Source: Paragordius varius
Lineage: Eukaryota > Nematomorpha
Reading direction: 5' to 3'
DNA: 64,000 bases
Assembly (NCBI GenBank): GCA_964247055.1
Contig: OZ176051.1
Span: forward strand, 9,548,001 to 9,612,000
The translations under genes were made by a program, and so were the position numbers. The notes beneath the pieces were generated by a model. That model was not told where the DNA came from, searched no databases, and saw only the letters and a program-made list of their open reading frames with translations. Of this stretch, positions 52,601 to 64,000 are shown in pieces (positions within the stretch are counted from its first letter, which is position 1; each line of letters starts with the position of its first letter).

Positions 52601-53239
52601 ATTATTGGGATTATCTTTGGCATTTAAGTCGTTATCGACCCATTTAAATGTTCTAGAAAATGTCATTCATGTATGGCAACCTTACTATCCTGTCAGTTAG
52701 GCCTAACATTATTTCATCATAACCATCACCATCTAAATCAACCAGGGTACCACATTTGGTATTGGCAGGTATATATTGATTATATGTTGGGACAATAATC
52801 GTTTTTGCTTCGTGTGCATTTCTAAAATTATAATTAAATAACACTCTTTGTTGATTGGTGATAAATGAAACAAATATATTCGCCCCTTACCACATATTAC
52901 TAAAAGAACCTTATTCATATAGCTACTGACCATGCCACATAGTAATAGGGTAATCATGCCAAGATTATAGGATGAAGCAATTTTTTGAAACCTTCCATAC
53001 TTAAACACAGACAACTTTCCCTCTAAATATCCAATAGCTAATTCATTATTCTAAATATAATAATTTAAAACCCCATCATTATCAATATCATCCAAAATAA
53101 TGGTATTATTAGTGGACGTACCATATAATTGAATTGTTTTTTTGTATTTAAAAGGTTGAGTTTCGGCAACAATTTTAAATTCCATGTGACTATAGCATAT
53201 AATAGTTATCAGTTGTTTTTCGAAATTACGCCTTAACAT
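49671..53239 (-). CDS. Itfg2: ITFG2, FG-GAP/beta-propeller subunit of KICSTOR
   Basis: Five exons: 53239-53072, 53050-52845, 52821-52681, 52652-52195, 49954-49671; 418 aa (human is ~447). KICSTOR (KPTN, ITFG2, C12orf66, SZT2) tethers GATOR1 to lysosomes and restrains TORC1 when amino acids are low. Diagnostic matches: DIDNDG/NNELAIG at the first junction, YIPANTKCGTL with DLDGDG (153-158), LTDRIVR/TFKW, CSWEGTIYIF and NQDIRAFSAGFF. Three introns are only 21, 23 and 28 nt; each removal restores the family alignment and frame, and without them there is an in-frame stop or frame shift. The fourth is 2.2 kb. The start may instead be the ATG at 53185, since the first 18 codons lack a counterpart. 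The last blade ends early (CLVK, stop), so a further 3' exon is possible. Confidence 0.85.
49955..52194 (-). other. ITFG2 intron 4 (2.2 kb)
   Basis: Donor GTAATA at 52194 and acceptor TTTTTTAG before 49954. No transposon or exon was recognised inside. It is about 80-100 times longer than the other three introns of the gene. Confidence 0.65.
52653..52680 (-). other. 28-nt intron in ITFG2
   Basis: Starts GTTGCC and ends TTTTCTAG. Removal joins DRIVR to TFKW in frame (family DRVVRAFRW); reading through meets a stop. Confidence 0.8.
52822..52844 (-). other. 23-nt intron in ITFG2
   Basis: Starts GTGTTATTT and ends AATTTTAG. Its length is not a multiple of three; removal moves the frame from the ...HLSPINK side to NAHEAKT...YIPANT, as homology requires. 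Confidence 0.8.
53051..53071 (-). other. 21-nt intron in ITFG2
   Basis: Starts GTTTTAAAT and ends TATATTTAG. It contains an in-frame TAG. Removing exactly these 21 bases joins DIDNDG to NNELAIG, matching the animal ITFG2 pattern DxDNDxxNEL without gap. Confidence 0.75.
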
Positions 53240-53463
53240 TTGGATACAACAGATTCATTTCAGTCCCTTCGAAAATTTGGGTCGTTGGATCCAGACCTAT
53301 TAAAATTAATTACTTGTAAAAATATGGAATTAATTGAAACCATGGCTAAACTTTGCCCACATATAATAAAAACGAAATATAAAAAAATTATTTTGAAATT
53401 AATAATACTCATTTTAAGTTAAAACCCAAAGGTAAAAATTTAGTCAATACATGTGAGCATTAA
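53236..53463 (+). repeat. Dispersed repeat unit abutting ITFG2
   Basis: Begins TTTGGATACAACAGATTCAT and contains ATATGGAATTAATTGAAACC and AAAGGTAAAAATTTAGTCAA. It matches units at 18,064 and 18,405 and, inverted, at 63,400-63,690. It lies directly upstream of the candidate ITFG2 start, so it may overlap that promoter. Confidence 0.65.
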
Positions 53464-54330
53464 TCTATCTATTTATAAAAATGGAAAATGATGGCTTTGT
53501 GATCTGTTTCCGGAAAACCGGTAGACCCATTCAAATCAAAATTTCAAAAAAATATAATCATTAATGTCCCGACAATAGCTTCGCCCTTTTTTGAATTAGG
53601 CCCCCAGTTCGGGCCCACCCCGTTTAAAAAACGGGTTTTTTGAAAACACAAGTCCACAAAAATCGTGTATTTGAGACTTCCGGAGAACGTATTGGACCCT
53701 TCAACAAATATGATTTTTGTTTACTTTTTTTCGATTGCTCCGAACTAATCGGCTCGCTTTTTTGATTTAGGCCCTCTTTTTACCCGCTCCCCCCGTGAAA
53801 TGCCACCTTTTTCAAAAAACAAAGTCCACAAAAATAATTTTTTGATTCTATTTTTCGCCCAAGGTATGGGACCGTAAAAATTCAATAAGGATTCCAGGTA
53901 TTCCATGTCAAAAGGCAAAAATTTTAGTCAAGCGTTTCTGTGATGATAGCTGCTGGGTAAGGAGCTACGCGCTAAAAACTGACCCGTCATATCGAAATAG
54001 CGTGCTTTTGGGGCTAAATTTCAGAAAACCTATCAGACCATATGAGTTCAATAGCTGCTTAAAGTATAAAAAAAGTCAAATTTAGTCCAGCGGATTTTTT
54101 GAATTAGCCGTTAAATAAGCCCTTTACTTCCTAAAAAATGCGCTATCATTGAACTATTATTTAGTTTTGAAGTCATTCTTACATAAACTATTAGGAATGA
54201 GCGATGATTCCAGGTTGAAGGGCAATTTTTGGATCTAACTACATTTTTATATTGGCCTGGCAGGGAGAACTCCGCCATCATATCGATACAGCATGCCTTT
54301 GGAGCCAAATTTCAGAAAACTTAGACTATG
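53464..54330 (+). mobile_element. Helitron copy 2, 3'-truncated
   Basis: Starts TCTATCTATTTATAAAAATG after an A and follows copy 1 through several modules up to TCGATACAGCATGCCTTTGG (about 54,282-54,301). It then fades near 54,330 without a CTAG end. Internal modules are reshuffled or deleted compared with copy 1. It lies between the 5' end of ITFG2 and the 3' end of cullin-4. Confidence 0.7.
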
Positions 54331-55000
54331 TAAATCATTTTAAAACTTCGTGCCGCCTAACAAAATTGCTTATAAAATCTTTTTGTATCGCAAAGCCCTT
54401 TCTCTGGTAACATAACAAACCGATAATTTATGTAGCATAAGATTAGTTGATTATTTTTATATAGTTGCAAAAATATTTATTTCCAAATGGCTAATCAATT
54501 TAAATGAATTAATATTAACTTATAACTATCTATTTTAAATGATTTAAAAAGGTAATCCGGTGATTTCCACCGCAACGATTTTAAATAAAAATTTCCCATA
54601 AATTCTATGACCTTTTGGATTATTTAAATGGTAAGAAATATAATAATTTTTTAAATAACTGCAATTTTATATATATATCTACTAGTTTCAAGGAAAAATA
54701 ATCACATTAGGAAAAAACCAAGTTTAACAATCAAACATTTTTAAAATTTAATTTAAATTTTTGCTTAATAATAATTAAAGCATTAATTTAAAAACATACT
54801 AATTTAGACTAATCGCTAAACCATTATTATGAAACCTATATTAATATATGGCCAAAATAACTTGGTATTTTGATATTTATATTTAAATATTCCAAAAATA
54901 TATTAATTTCCGATTTGGAATAAATATTATATCCAAAACTAAAACATCATATAAATTATTTTTAATTTTTTCCCAATCTTGCATTAATTTATATTTAGAA

Positions 55001-55006
55001 TTTATT
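55001..55006 (-). promoter_or_regulatory. Polyadenylation signal AATAAA of cullin-4
   Basis: AATAAA on the minus strand about 50 nt after the TAG at 55057. Confidence 0.5.
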
Positions 55007-55056
55007 TATACTAAATAAAAAAACATATGAATGAAAAATTATTTGGAAATTGCAAA

Positions 55057-62816
<7,760 letters not shown>

Positions 62817-62899
62817 CAAATAAAAGGCATTTAAAACAAACTGATTTGAACAATGAATAGATTTTCATTGTTAGCATATGATGTATTAAATATCTTCAT

Positions 62900-63700
62900 T
62901 AAAATATTTGTATTCAAGACATTCATTTCACTTCTATTCAAATTGGGGTCTTAATAATTCCAGGCCTCCTTATAATCAATATTTCATTAAAGGTAAATAG
63001 ATAGGTAAATGAAATGTTTGCCTAAGCTAAATATAAATATACAGCAGATTATCTTTCGATTTATATAAATATTAGAAATAGTTTGAACACACAGATACAA
63101 CACAATTACTCTGTTTTAAATCAGGGTCTTTGAGAACCCCAGTCTTGCTTTAACATTTCGATTCTAATTAGGGTATCTAAACCATAATATATTTAAGTTG
63201 ATGTTTTTGAAAAACTACTGAAAAAAACGGTGATAATTAAATATTTGCCTCTGTTAAAAATTATATAAATAACCGAATCAAAATAATTAGTTTCAAATAA
63301 AAAACTATTTCGACGTTTATTTATAAAATTTTGCAAATACGCGTTTATTTAATTTAAAAGCTAAAATTAAGGCTATATTTTATTTATGTCACATTTGACA
63401 TTGATAGAGAAAGAAAAAGTGGTTTCTTTAGTATTATTATTAAATTTAGCTATGCACATGTCATGTTGACTAAATTTTTACCTTTGGCTACCTTAAAATA
63501 AATAATATCAACTATCTTTGAATGAATTTATTTTATATTTCGGTTCATTGATGTTATGCAGGTTCAAACTTTTGCCATAGTACAAATCCTTCCATATTTT
63601 TTGAATTATATGATTTTAAACAGGCCTGGGTATCCAACGAGCTCATTCAAATCGAAGGACTGAAATGAATGTGTTGTATCCAAGTGTAAATCAAATATTT
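62900..63700 (-). repeat. Inverted copy of the 18-kb composite repeat
   Basis: Read on the minus strand, 63,690-63,408 has TTGGATACAACACATTCATT, a degenerate GGGTAT...CCAGGCCTG block and AAAGGTAAAAATTTAGTCAA. 63,330-63,160 matches the 205-bp tandem unit (CAGTAGTTTTTCAAAA), and 62,920-63,000 is a further partial unit. It lies upstream of cullin-4. Confidence 0.6.
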
Positions 63701-64000
63701 TTAAAAATAAGGAGAAAACTAAAACCATTAAATTTTGCACTAACACAGAGTAGACAAAAAAATAATTTTATAAAATATATATATATTCTGATAAGAAATT
63801 ATATCAGAGTTAGAGTGCTGTAGGTTTTGACCCTTAAATGTGATTTAAGATTATTTAAACTTTTGTGGTGAGTGCTCAACATCAGAAAATGGCAAAATTT
63901 GCGCACTTTAATATATTTTTTGTGAACGCTAGAGGCTTATTCGGAAAATAAAATATATCATAAACTACATATAAAAAGCAAAAAAATTATTTTTAAAAAA

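Overview
The window is AT-rich (about three quarters A+T by eye) eukaryotic DNA with spliced genes, GT-AG introns, AATAAA polyadenylation signals and many small transposons. The gene set (chitin synthase, syndecan, cullin-4, the KICSTOR subunit ITFG2, a peritrophin-type chitin-binding protein) points to an invertebrate animal. Several introns are only 21-28 nt long, while others in the same genes are 59 nt to several kb. Introns that short are reported for dicyemid mesozoans and are rare elsewhere in animals. The phylum is therefore inference: a dicyemid or orthonectid is possible, and a myxozoan is an alternative because of its AT-richness and chitin.

Layout. 1-6.5 kb (minus): the 5' and middle part of chitin synthase copy A, running off the left edge. 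9.9-16.8 kb (minus): complete paralog B, 642 aa, which starts directly at the catalytic domain. 20.4-31.9 kb (plus): complete syndecan, 580 aa. 34.1-34.7 kb: mariner remnant. 35.2-36.9 kb: Helitron. 37.2-40.4 kb (minus): 3' part of a gene with a chitin-binding peritrophin-A domain. 39.1-39.8 kb (plus): exons of a possible multi-pass membrane protein. 44.7-48.2 kb: full-length but decayed LINE with target duplication and a probable HDV-like ribozyme at its first base. 49.7-53.2 kb (minus): ITFG2. 55.1-62.8 kb (minus): cullin-4, 19 exons. The rest is AT-rich spacer and intron holding hAT-like, CAGTA/Tc1-like and foldback MITEs, three Helitron copies, a 1.2-kb palindrome and a repeat family carrying the palindrome GGGGTATTTAGATACCCC.

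Functional view. Two chitin synthases and a chitin-binding protein suggest local clustering of chitin-related genes. Syndecan is a matrix receptor, ITFG2 acts in lysosomal amino-acid control of TORC1, and CUL4 is a ubiquitin-ligase scaffold; nothing links these three beyond neighbourhood. Transposons sit mainly in introns, and in one case a hAT-like MITE appears to have enlarged a roughly 28-nt intron tenfold.
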